From: JAEUJM01 sp964635055
GTDB lineage: Bacteria; Actinomycetota; Acidimicrobiia; Acidimicrobiales; DATDAH01
Length of the DNA: 64,000 bases
NCBI GenBank assembly: GCA_964635055.1
Contig: CAZWMT010000013.1
Coordinates: 1-64,000, forward strand
Reading direction: 5' to 3'
The notes under the pieces were generated by a model. It had not been told where the DNA came from and did no database searches. It saw only the letters and a list, made by a program, of their open reading frames with translations. Of this stretch, positions 31,697 through 39,219 are shown piece by piece. Made by a program: the position numbers and the translations under genes. Every line of letters begins with the position of its first letter. Within the stretch, counting starts at the first letter, position 1.

Positions 31697-33262
31697 ATGT
31701 CACCCATCCCCCAGCAGGTACGTCGGGTCGTGCCCGTCAGCATCAAACGGCGGCTGGCTCGACGGCCGGCTGCTCCCCCGTCGCTCGACACGCCGTGCTT
31801 CGCCCCCTTCTCGAACCTGTACCTGTTCACCAACGGCGATGTGCGCGCCTGTTGCGTGAACGACCTGTACCCGCTCGGGAACATCACCGAGGCCCGTCTG
31901 CCGGAGATCTGGGGCGGCGCCCGCCAGGCCGTGCTGCGCCGCAAGATCGTCGATCGCGACTTCTCCGCCGGCTGCGACTTCTGCTCGTGGGAGATCGAGG
32001 GCGGCATGACCCCCTACGCGCACGTCTACGACCACGTGCGGTCGTTTCCCGGCCCCACCGACGACCACGGCGTCCCCGAATTCCCCCGCCGCATCGAGTT
32101 CAACCTCTCCAACTCGTGCAACCTCGAGTGCAAGATGTGCGCCGGCGAGCTCTCATCGTCGATCCGCCTCCACCGTGAGAAGCTCCCGCCGCTGCCGAAG
32201 GTGTGGGACGACCAGTTCTTCGACGACCTGAGCGAGTTCATCCCCCACCTCAGCGAGGGCAGCTTCGCCGGCGGCGAGCCGTTCATGGGCACCGAGAACT
32301 TCCGGGTGTGGGACCTGATGGCCGAGCTCAACCCCGACATCGAGTGCCTCATCACCACCAACGGCACCCAGTGGAACAAGCGCGTCGAGCGCGTGCTCGG
32401 GTCGCTGCGGGTGTGGCCCCACCTCTCGCTCGACGCCTTCTCGAAGGAGACCTTCGAGTACATCCGCGAGAAGTCCGACCACGACCTGATCATGGCCAAC
32501 CTGGACAAGTTCCAGGCCTACGCCGAGTCGGTGGGCACCGCCGTGCGCATCATGCACTGCCTGATGCCGCAGAACTACCACGAGCTGGCCGACCTGCTGC
32601 TGTTCGCCGAGGACCGCGGCATGGAGATGACGATCACGGTGGTCACGTTCCCCGAGGACTTCTCCATCGAGCGCATGGACCGCTCCGAGATCAAGAAGGT
32701 CCACGCGCTCTTCGTGAAGAACCTCGACGACATCGGCGACCGCCTGCTCCTGAACCGCCAGAAGCTGGTCGACCAGATCGTGCGGCTCGAGAACTGGTTG
32801 GCGGTCGAGCGTGACCCGCACCGCGCCGAGCCGAGCGCCCGCAAGATGATCCTGGACTTCCCCCGCCGAGGTGCACCTCCGACCGGCGACGACCCAGCGA
32901 TCAGCATCCTCGGCGCGTACGGGGAGAGCGCCCTCGACAACGCGGTCACCGTCGATGGCGACGGCAGGGTCCTCACCTGCTCCACCGAGGCCGCCGCCGT
33001 GTTCGACAAGCAGCCCGAGGATCTCGTCGGCGGCACCACCGAGGAGCTGCTCGCCGCCGCCACCGAGCGCTTCGGCGAGGTGACCACCAACGAGGAGGTC
33101 GCCCTCACCGACGACCTGATCGACCGGCGCATCACCTATGGCGACGTCGAGTTCCGCGTGGTGATCCAGCCGATCCGCGACGAGACCGGGTGGGCCGAGG
33201 AGGCCCGGATCCGGTTCGCGGTGGCCGACCCGGCCAACGCGTCGGCCGGCTCCGCGTCCTAG
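31697..33262 (+). CDS. Radical SAM protein with N-terminal SPASM-like and C-terminal PAS-like domains
   Basis: A 521-residue radical SAM enzyme of unknown substrate. The 4Fe-4S/SAM motif is C141-xxx-C145-xx-C148 (NSCNLECKMC), with a following GGEPFM (GGE motif), TTNGT and LSLDAFSKETFEYIRE blocks of the TIM-barrel core. Unusually, a Cys-rich SPASM-like segment precedes the core: CFAPFSNLYLFTNGDVRACCVND with Cys34, Cys52, Cys53 and GCDFCSW with Cys93, Cys96, instead of following it. Residues ~400-515 read like a PAS fold (ITVDGDGRVLTCSTEAAAVF, PEDLVGGTTEELL, EFRVVIQPIRDETG). The ATG is 8 nt after TATAGT. No precursor peptide gene is seen nearby. Neighbours are an MFS exporter and an aldehyde dehydrogenase. 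Confidence 0.85.
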   Translation: MSPIPQQVRRVVPVSIKRRLARRPAAPPSLDTPCFAPFSNLYLFTNGDVRACCVNDLYPLGNITEARLPEIWGGARQAVLRRKIVDRDFSAGCDFCSWEIEGGMTPYAHVYDHVRSFPGPTDDHGVPEFPRRIEFNLSNSCNLECKMCAGELSSSIRLHREKLPPLPKVWDDQFFDDLSEFIPHLSEGSFAGGEPFMGTENFRVWDLMAELNPDIECLITTNGTQWNKRVERVLGSLRVWPHLSLDAFSKETFEYIREKSDHDLIMANLDKFQAYAESVGTAVRIMHCLMPQNYHELADLLLFAEDRGMEMTITVVTFPEDFSIERMDRSEIKKVHALFVKNLDDIGDRLLLNRQKLVDQIVRLENWLAVERDPHRAEPSARKMILDFPRRGAPPTGDDPAISILGAYGESALDNAVTVDGDGRVLTCSTEAAAVFDKQPEDLVGGTTEELLAAATERFGEVTTNEEVALTDDLIDRRITYGDVEFRVVIQPIRDETGWAEEARIRFAVADPANASAGSAS

Positions 33263-33354
33263 ACCGGCGCCGCTTCCCAGACCGGCCCCGGAGCGGCCCC
33301 CGTGGGTCGGCGGCCCTCGACCCGACGCGGTCGGCCGGTGCCTCGGGCCTGACC

Positions 33355-33360
33355 TACGCT
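33355..33360 (+). promoter_or_regulatory. Leaderless -10 hexamer of the aldehyde dehydrogenase gene
   Basis: TACGCT ends 7 nt before the ATG at 33368; no ribosome binding site fits between. Confidence 0.5.
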
Positions 33361-33367
33361 CGCGTCC

Positions 33368-34837
33368 ATGGGGGATCTCTGGCACGAGCCGCTGCTGTAC
33401 ATCGACGGGGAGCGACGCGCGGCTGAGCACGGCGCCACGTACGCCAACGTCAACCCGGCCACCGAGGAGGTGCTGGGCGTCGCCGCCGACGCCTCCGAAG
33501 CCGACATCGACCGCGCCATCGGCGCGGCCCGACGGGCCTTCGACGAGACCGGCTGGGCCACCGACCTCGAGCTGCGGGTGCGGTGCCTGCGCCAATTGCA
33601 CGCGGCGATGGTCGACCACCAGGAGGAGATCCGGGCGATGACGGTCGCCGAGGTGGGCACACCGGTGGCGCTCACCCACGGGCCCCAGCTCGACGCACCG
33701 ATGGCGTTCCTCCCGTACTACGCCGACCTCGCCGAGTCCTACCGCTGGTCCGAGGATCTGGGCGACGACACGCCGATGGGCATCCCGTCGCACCGTTGGA
33801 TCGAGAAGGAGGCCGTGGGGGTGGTCGGCGCCATCACCGCGTGGAACTTCCCCCACCAGCTCAACCTGGCCAAGATCGCGCCGGCGCTCGCCGCCGGCAA
33901 CACGGTCGTCCTCAAGGCGGCGCCGGCCACCCCCTGGTCGGCGTCGATCCTCGGCCGCCTCGCCGACGAGCGCACCGACCTGCCGCCGGGGGTGCTGAAC
34001 ATCATCACGGCCGAGCGCAACGACATCGGCCAGGCCATCACCACCGACCCCCGCGTCGACCTGATCACCTTCACCGGCTCCACCGCGGTGGGGCGCAGGA
34101 TCATGGCTGCCGCGGCCGAGACCGTGAAGAAGGTCTTCCTCGAGCTGGGGGGCAAGTCCGCGGCCGTGGCCCTCGACGACTGCGACGTGAACTCGGCGGC
34201 GGGCGGTGCCGCGTTCGGCGTGTGCGTCCACGCCGGCCAGGGCTGTGCCATCCCCACCCGCCTGCTCCTCCCCCGAGCGATGTACGACGAGGGTGTCGAC
34301 GTGGCCAAGGGGGTGCTGGAGTCGATGCCCTACGGCGACCCCACCGATCCCGGCAACTTCATGGGGCCGCTGGTCTCCGAGGTCCAGCGCGAGCGGGTCG
34401 ACGGCCTGGTGCGCACCGCGGTGGACGAGGGCGCCACCCTGGTCACCGGCGGCAGGCGCCCCGAGCACCTCGACGCCGGCTGGTTCTACGAGCCGACCCT
34501 GCTGATCGACGTCGACCCGAACGCCACCATCGCCCAGCAGGAGGTGTTCGGCCCGGTGCTGGCGGTCATCCCCTACGACGGCGGCGACGACGAGGCCGTC
34601 CGCATCGCCAACAACTCGATCTACGGCCTGTCGGGATCGGTCACCTCGGGCGACCTCGAGCGGGCCCGGTCGGTGGCCCGGCGCATCCGATCGGGCACCG
34701 TCACGGTGAACGGCGGCATCTACTACAGCCCCGACGTGCCCTTCGGGGGCTACCGCCAGTCGGGCGTCGGCCGCGAGATGGGCGTGGCCGGGTTCGAGGA
34801 GTACCTCGAGACGAAGGCGCTCGCCGAGCCTGCCTGA
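33368..34837 (+). CDS. NAD(P)-dependent aldehyde dehydrogenase
   Basis: A 489-residue ALDH-superfamily enzyme oxidising an aldehyde to the acid. The catalytic Cys293 is in VHAGQGCAIPTRLL and the general base Glu259 in VFLELGGKSAAVAL; the cofactor loop ITFTGSTAVGRRIM and the core NPATEEVLG, GAITAWNFPHQLNLAKIAPALAAGN are all present. Length is typical. It sits on its own transcript after the radical SAM gene with a leaderless-type start. An F420-type oxidoreductase and its small upstream ORF follow about 140 bp later. The aldehyde cannot be named from the sequence; context with amine and acyl-CoA catabolism is only suggestive. Confidence 0.95.
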   Translation: MGDLWHEPLLYIDGERRAAEHGATYANVNPATEEVLGVAADASEADIDRAIGAARRAFDETGWATDLELRVRCLRQLHAAMVDHQEEIRAMTVAEVGTPVALTHGPQLDAPMAFLPYYADLAESYRWSEDLGDDTPMGIPSHRWIEKEAVGVVGAITAWNFPHQLNLAKIAPALAAGNTVVLKAAPATPWSASILGRLADERTDLPPGVLNIITAERNDIGQAITTDPRVDLITFTGSTAVGRRIMAAAAETVKKVFLELGGKSAAVALDDCDVNSAAGGAAFGVCVHAGQGCAIPTRLLLPRAMYDEGVDVAKGVLESMPYGDPTDPGNFMGPLVSEVQRERVDGLVRTAVDEGATLVTGGRRPEHLDAGWFYEPTLLIDVDPNATIAQQEVFGPVLAVIPYDGGDDEAVRIANNSIYGLSGSVTSGDLERARSVARRIRSGTVTVNGGIYYSPDVPFGGYRQSGVGREMGVAGFEEYLETKALAEPA

Positions 34838-34975
34838 CCCCCGCGTCCCGCGCGCCCACACGGGGTGAGGGCACGAACGACGTCAGTGGCGACGCGCACC
34901 TGTGCCGCGCCGTACACGCAGGCAGCTCCGGGCCGGTAACGTCCGGGCTCGGGAGGGGCGGGAAAGGGGGGAGAC

Positions 34976-35140
34976 GTGTCGGGACAGGCTGCCATCGACG
35001 CAGTCGGCCTCATCCCCGCGGGACGCGCCCCGTGCGCTGAGCGCCTCGTTCCCGAGCTGGACGCCGAGGCCGATGACCCGGTGCGCGCGCCGGCACGCGC
35101 CCGACGCACGGTGCTCGCCGACCGGGGCCCGGACCGGTGA
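34976..35140 (+). CDS. Small ORF (54 aa) translationally coupled to the LLM oxidoreductase
   Basis: A 54-codon frame starts at GTG 34976 behind a strong ribosome site (GGAAAGGGGGGAGA) and ends in TGA overlapping the next gene start by 4 bp (GTGA at 35137-35140). The product begins MSGQAAIDAVGLIPAG and is rich in Arg, Ala and acidic residues, without a signal or membrane segment. Third-position GC is high as in real genes here. The strong ribosome site and the coupling support translation; the function is unknown. A TAACGT hexamer about 35 bp upstream may be a -10. Confidence 0.5.
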   Translation: MSGQAAIDAVGLIPAGRAPCAERLVPELDAEADDPVRAPARARRTVLADRGPDR

Positions 35141-36078
35141 ACGATCCGCGAGTGTCGACCGATCCCGGCACCCCGCGACGGGCGGTGGTGCAGATCGGGC
35201 TGTACCTGCCCCAGGTGCGGATGGACTTCTCCACCATCGAGGAGCGGGTGCTGATGGCCGAGGGCCTCGGCTTCCACTCGGTCTGGTTCATGGATCACCT
35301 CGCCGCCCCGGCCCTGCCGGACGCCGACACGCTCGAGGGCTGGACGGTCGCTGCGGCCCTGGCCCGGCGGACCTCACGCATCCGCCTGGGTCACCTGACG
35401 CTGTGTGCATCGTTCCGCCATCCTGCGCTGCTGGCCAAGATGGCGGCCACGCTCGACGTGATCAGCCAGGGCCGCCTCGACCTCGGCCTCGGCTGGGGAT
35501 CGGTGGAGGACGAGCTGCGCGCGTTCGGCTACCCCGACGAGCCGCCCAAGGTGCGGGCCACACGGCTGGTGGAGTCGCTCGAGGTGCTCGACCGCATGTT
35601 CAGCGGCCAGGAATTCTCGTTCAAGGGTCGCTTCCACCAGCTCCGCAACGCCATCGGGCGACCGGTGCCGGTCCAGCGGCCCCGCATCCCCGTCCACATC
35701 GGTGGTGGCGGCCGGCGCTACACGGTGCCGATCGCGTCGCACTACGCCGATTGGTGGAACTGCCCCTCCTACGCCGTCGACCGTCTCGAGGGGCTCATCC
35801 CACTGGCTCGCCCCGCACGCGTGTCGGTGCAGCACGTCGTCGGTCTGGCGTCGAACCGCGCCGCCCGCGACGAGGTGGTCGCCGAGGCGCAGCGGCGCTT
35901 CGGGTCCTGGGGCGGCGTGATCGCCGGCACCCCGCAAGAGGTGGCCGACGCGCTGAACGACGAGATCGACCTGGGCGTCGAGGCGTTCATCTGCCAGTTC
36001 TCGGACTTCGGCACCGCCAAGTCCCTGCGCCTCTTCGCCCGCGAGGTGATGCCGGCGCTGCGCTCCACCGACGTGTGA
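35137..36078 (+). CDS. LLM-class flavin/F420-dependent oxidoreductase
   Basis: A 313-residue luciferase-like monooxygenase-fold enzyme using F420 or reduced FMN. The sequence follows the F420-dependent type: QIGLYLPQVRMDFSTIEERVLMAEGLGFHSVWFMDHLAAP, RTSRIRLGHLTLCASFRHPALLAKMAATLDVISQGRLDLGLGWG, and IPVHIGGGG. Actinobacterial genomes carry many such proteins of unknown substrate. It is coupled to a 54-codon ORF upstream. It faces a taurine/sulfonate-type ABC operon across a hairpin, and alkanesulfonate monooxygenase SsuD belongs to the same superfamily, so desulfonation is one possibility but without direct evidence. Confidence 0.92.
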   Translation: MNDPRVSTDPGTPRRAVVQIGLYLPQVRMDFSTIEERVLMAEGLGFHSVWFMDHLAAPALPDADTLEGWTVAAALARRTSRIRLGHLTLCASFRHPALLAKMAATLDVISQGRLDLGLGWGSVEDELRAFGYPDEPPKVRATRLVESLEVLDRMFSGQEFSFKGRFHQLRNAIGRPVPVQRPRIPVHIGGGGRRYTVPIASHYADWWNCPSYAVDRLEGLIPLARPARVSVQHVVGLASNRAARDEVVAEAQRRFGSWGGVIAGTPQEVADALNDEIDLGVEAFICQFSDFGTAKSLRLFAREVMPALRSTDV

Positions 36079-36098
36079 GGCGGCCGACGGCCGCTCAC
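36074..36098. terminator. Imperfect hairpin containing both convergent stop codons
   Basis: GTGAGGCGGCC and GGCCGCTCAC pair with one bulged G around loop GAC. The stem includes the LLM gene stop (TGA 36076-36078) and the ABC ATPase stop (minus strand, 36097-36095), as for a compact bidirectional terminator. Confidence 0.5.
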
Positions 36099-36943
36099 GG
36101 GACCGAACCACCCGCGTCGATCGCCTGCGACACCCGATCACGCCGTGCGACGAACTCCGGCGAGGAGCGCAGCGAGCGGTCGCGGGTGACCTCGGCACCG
36201 AACGGCGACGCCTCGTCGAGCACGATCCGGCCGGGGCGGGGGCTCATCACGATCACCCGGGTGCCGAGGAGGATCGCCTCATCGACGCTGTGGGTGATGA
36301 ACACGATGGTGCGCCCGGTCTCGGCCCAGATGCGCCACACTTCGACCTGCATCCGCTCACGGGTCAGGGCGTCGAGCGCGCCGAACGGCTCGTCCATCAA
36401 CATGATGCGGGGGTGGTTGGCCAGCACTCGTGCGATCTGGGCCCGTTGCTGCATGCCACCCGATAGCTCGTAGGGGCGATGATCGGCGAATTCGATGAGA
36501 TCGACCAGCGCCAGCAGCCGCTCGGCGTCGGCGCGCCGCTCGGCGCGCGGTACCCGACGCATACGGGGACCGAACGTGACGTTGGCCCGCACCGACAACC
36601 ACGGGAACAGGTTCGGTTGCTGGAACACCACACCCCGGTCGGGGCCGGGCCCCGTCACCAAGTCGCCGCCGACGGTCACCGCGCCAGTGGTGGGTGCGAT
36701 GAACCCGGCGATGAGCTGGAGCAGCGTGGTCTTCCCGCATCCGGACGGGCCGACCACGCACACCAGCTCACCAGGGGCGACGTCGAGGTCGACATCATGC
36801 AGTGCCTCTACGCGTCGAGCGCCGTCCCCGAAGACCTGCCCGACGCCGCGAAGCGTCACCCGGGCAGCCCCGGATGACGCTCCGCTGTCGGCCGGCGAGC
36901 GCCCCGCGGCCGTCACCACGTTGTGCCGGCCGCGGACGCTCAA
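36095..36943 (-). CDS. ABC importer ATPase, TauB/SsuB type
   Basis: A 282-residue ATPase of the nitrate/sulfonate/taurine importer family, energising uptake with the permease and binding protein encoded upstream in the same operon. Walker A is CVVGPSGCGKTTLLQLIAGF, the Q-loop VVFQQPNLFPWLSV, the signature YELSGGMQQRAQIARVLA, Walker B IMLMDEPFGALD and the H-loop IVFITHSVDEA, all intact. The phrase FQQPNLFPWL is characteristic of TauB/SsuB. An ATGA overlap (36943-36940) couples it to the binding-protein gene. About 30 residues precede the ABC domain and are poorly conserved, so a later start at a GTG is possible. Confidence 0.94.
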   Translation of the reverse strand: MSVRGRHNVVTAAGRSPADSGASSGAARVTLRGVGQVFGDGARRVEALHDVDLDVAPGELVCVVGPSGCGKTTLLQLIAGFIAPTTGAVTVGGDLVTGPGPDRGVVFQQPNLFPWLSVRANVTFGPRMRRVPRAERRADAERLLALVDLIEFADHRPYELSGGMQQRAQIARVLANHPRIMLMDEPFGALDALTRERMQVEVWRIWAETGRTIVFITHSVDEAILLGTRVIVMSPRPGRIVLDEASPFGAEVTRDRSLRSSPEFVARRDRVSQAIDAGGSVP

Positions 36944-38007
36944 CTGGCGGACTCGGCGAAGGTGGGGACCACCGCCGCCTCGAACACATCAGCCGGGGCT
37001 GCCTCGTCGATCTCCCCCTGCTCGGCGTTGAACTCTGCTGTGGACAGCAGCGTCTCGGCCAACCCGCCGCCCAGCTGATCGGGGGCGGCTTGTTGCGCAG
37101 CGTCGAGGAAGATCAGATCCTCGATCTGGGCCGCGGCCTCTTCCGGGGTGATGTCCAGCTCAGCGGCGATCGCTTCGGCCGCTGCGTCCGGGTCGTCGTT
37201 GATCAGCGAGATGGCGCGGTTCTGCTCGTCGACCCAGGTCTGCACGGCATCGGGGAACTCGTCGGCGAACGAGTTGGCCACCACGGCCAGGTCGTAGGTG
37301 GTCACACCCTGCGCCGCCAGGTCGGCACTGGTGATCAGCACCTCACCACCGTCTTCGATGATGCTGGCCAGGTTGGGGTTCCAGACGTAGGCGCCGTCGA
37401 TGTCGCCTCGGGTCCAGGCCGCATAGATGTCGTCCGGCTCGGCGTCGATGATGTCGACGTCGGACGGGTCGACCCCAGCGTCGTCCAGGGCGGCCAGGAG
37501 GCTGTAGTGGGAGGTCGAGGCAAACGGCGTGGCGATCTTCAGGCCGGCGAGGTCTTCGATCGAGGTGGCCTTGTCCGGGTTGACCACCAGCGACTCGGCC
37601 TCACCGATCACGTCGAAGATCCACGGGACCTGGTACTCGATGCCCGACGAGATCCCACGGGAGACGGGGCTGCTGCCGGCCAGGCCGATGTCGATGCTGT
37701 CGGCGAGGACAGCCTCGTTGACATCTCCGCCGGAGGCGAACAGCTTCCATTCGATGTCGGTGTCGGGGAAGGCCTCCTCGAGCCAGCCCTGGTTCTTGAC
37801 CACGAGGTCGCCGTTGGGGATGGCCTGGTAGCCGATGGTGATCTTGTCCGGGACGCTGCCGGCCTCTGACGAGGCCGACTCGCTCCCGGTGGTGCCACTC
37901 GAGCCCGAGTCTCCGTCGCTGCTGCACGCAGCAGAAGTGAGGCCGAGCAGAGCGACCAGGGTGAGGAGGAGCCACCAGCGACTTCGTCGGAGCGTGCGGT
38001 GCTGCAT
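36940..38007 (-). CDS. ABC substrate-binding lipoprotein, TauA/SsuA type
   Basis: A 355-residue lipoprotein that captures substrate outside the membrane. Residues 1-28 form the signal with lipobox LTSAAC (Cys28), then a Ser/Gly/Asp linker. The fold is NMT1/TauA-like: ITIGYQAIPNGDLVVKNQGWLEE, DVNEAVLADSIDIGLAGSSPVSRGISSG, and IATPFASTSHYSLLAALDDAGV; the first and third resemble taurine-binding protein rather than thiamine-precursor binders. The ATG 38007 follows AGAGAGAAA; an ATG at 38121 lies upstream without support. It is the second gene of a three-gene operon (permease, this, ATPase). Taurine, another sulfonate or an aromatic acid are all possible ligands. Confidence 0.92.
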   Translation of the reverse strand: MQHRTLRRSRWWLLLTLVALLGLTSAACSSDGDSGSSGTTGSESASSEAGSVPDKITIGYQAIPNGDLVVKNQGWLEEAFPDTDIEWKLFASGGDVNEAVLADSIDIGLAGSSPVSRGISSGIEYQVPWIFDVIGEAESLVVNPDKATSIEDLAGLKIATPFASTSHYSLLAALDDAGVDPSDVDIIDAEPDDIYAAWTRGDIDGAYVWNPNLASIIEDGGEVLITSADLAAQGVTTYDLAVVANSFADEFPDAVQTWVDEQNRAISLINDDPDAAAEAIAAELDITPEEAAAQIEDLIFLDAAQQAAPDQLGGGLAETLLSTAEFNAEQGEIDEAAPADVFEAAVVPTFAESAS

Positions 38008-38095
38008 GAGGGTTTCTCTCTTCCTGTAGTGGTATCGACGCCGTGGACCGACGACGAGCGAGCGGAGGGCTCCGCCCGGATCACGCGTGGCGTAC

Positions 38096-38965
38096 TCAGG
38101 CCTTCCCCCGCCAGGGCACACACACGCGGTCGGCCACCTTCACCAGGTGGTCGAGCAGGATCGCCGTGCAGCCGATCACGAGGATGCAGAGCACAGCGGT
38201 GTCGGTCTGTTGGAACTTCTTGGTCGACCAGGCCAGGCCCCCGATGCCGGGTATCCCGTCGACCGTCTCCGCGGCGACGATGGTCGTGAAGGCGAACCCG
38301 AGCGCGAGCCGGATGCCGACGAAGAGATCGGGCAACAGCGAAGGGATCATCACGAACAGCGACAGCTGCCACCGGTTCGCACCCAACGACCGCCCCGCGT
38401 CCAGGCGCTCCTTGCGCACGCTGCGGGCGCCCGACACGACCGAGAGGGCGATGGGCGCCACCGCCGCAAGGAAGAGCAGCCAGATCTTCGAGGTGTTCTC
38501 GATGCCGAACCAGATGATCAGCAGGCTGAAGTAGGCCAGTGGGGGCAGGCTGCGGACGAAGTTGACAAAGGGCTCGGCGACCACGGCAAAGGGTCGGACG
38601 GTGGCCAGGAGGAGCCCGAGTGGGACCCCGACCAGGATGGCCCAGGCCACGCCGTTCAGGATCCTCCAGACGCTGGCCCAGACATGCTCGTAGAGGTAGT
38701 AGCCCTGCAGGCCCCGGTCACCGTCGTGGATGGTCATCGACTGGATGAAGCGGTCCCACACCGCCGCGGGACGGGGCACGAACAACTCGTCCCAGATCCG
38801 CAGCTGGGTCACCAGGAACCACACCACGAGGAACAGCAGGATCGGTAGGAGCCATCGCGCGATCGCAAACAGGGCGCGGCGACCGCGCCGCGAGGATGCG
38901 TCAACTGACTCCGGCCGCGCCTGTGAAACCGGCAGGTTCCCCTTCTCTAGTAAATCAATCGACAT
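38096..38965 (-). CDS. ABC importer permease, TauC/SsuC type
   Basis: A 289-residue inner-membrane permease with about six helices and the EAA coupling motif (DAGRSLGANRWQLSLFVMIPSLLPDLFVG). N-terminal helix WLLPILLFLVVWFLVTQL, and the C-terminal helix AVLCILVIGCTAILLDHLV. It is the first gene of the operon that continues with the binding protein and ATPase. Its first codons are AT-rich for this genome and include a TTA (codon 5) and CTA (codon 6), rare in high-GC actinobacteria. The start ATG 38965 lies a few bases after TAAAACT on the minus strand, which could be a leaderless promoter. It is divergent from the APC permease region. Confidence 0.92.
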   Translation of the reverse strand: MSIDLLEKGNLPVSQARPESVDASSRRGRRALFAIARWLLPILLFLVVWFLVTQLRIWDELFVPRPAAVWDRFIQSMTIHDGDRGLQGYYLYEHVWASVWRILNGVAWAILVGVPLGLLLATVRPFAVVAEPFVNFVRSLPPLAYFSLLIIWFGIENTSKIWLLFLAAVAPIALSVVSGARSVRKERLDAGRSLGANRWQLSLFVMIPSLLPDLFVGIRLALGFAFTTIVAAETVDGIPGIGGLAWSTKKFQQTDTAVLCILVIGCTAILLDHLVKVADRVCVPWRGKA

Positions 38966-39030
38966 AGTTGAGTTTTAGCCCACCATGCGCCCTCGCACAA
39001 GTGCCGGGCCCCGGAGCCGGGCGCGGCCGC

Positions 39031-39168
39031 CTACGAGCTGGAGCTCTCCAGCCGGTACAGCACGTGCGGGAGGTCGCGTTGGGTGATGTCGTGGTCGTAG
39101 AGCGCCCTCGCACCGCGCCCCGAGGCGCCCATTCCACGAGCGGGACGGCGTCGCACGTGGTAGGCCAT
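39031..39168 (-). CDS. Possible 45-codon ORF
   Basis: A minus-strand frame from ATG 39168 to TAG encodes a basic peptide starting MAYHVRRRPARGMGASG and ending LPHVLYRLESSSS; the middle contains LYDHDITQRDLP, which reads like real protein. Third-position GC is high. No ribosome site is evident and it overlaps nothing, filling the 255-bp gap between the TauC-type and APC-permease genes. I do not recognise it. Confidence 0.3.
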   Translation of the reverse strand: MAYHVRRRPARGMGASGRGARALYDHDITQRDLPHVLYRLESSSS

Positions 39169-39219
39169 GAGGGCCACTTGGGCGGACCAAGGGCGAGTGC
39201 AAACACCTGGGGGGGTCAT

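Noticed and set aside
32153..34861. A 902-codon minus-strand open frame
   Set aside because: It runs antisense across the radical SAM and aldehyde dehydrogenase genes, whose motifs are intact in the other frame. The composition is typical of a shadow frame.
34902..36473. A 523-codon plus-strand frame across the LLM gene and into the ABC operon
   Set aside because: It is out of frame with the well-conserved LLM oxidoreductase and crosses into antisense of the ATPase; Arg/Pro-rich composition indicates a shadow.
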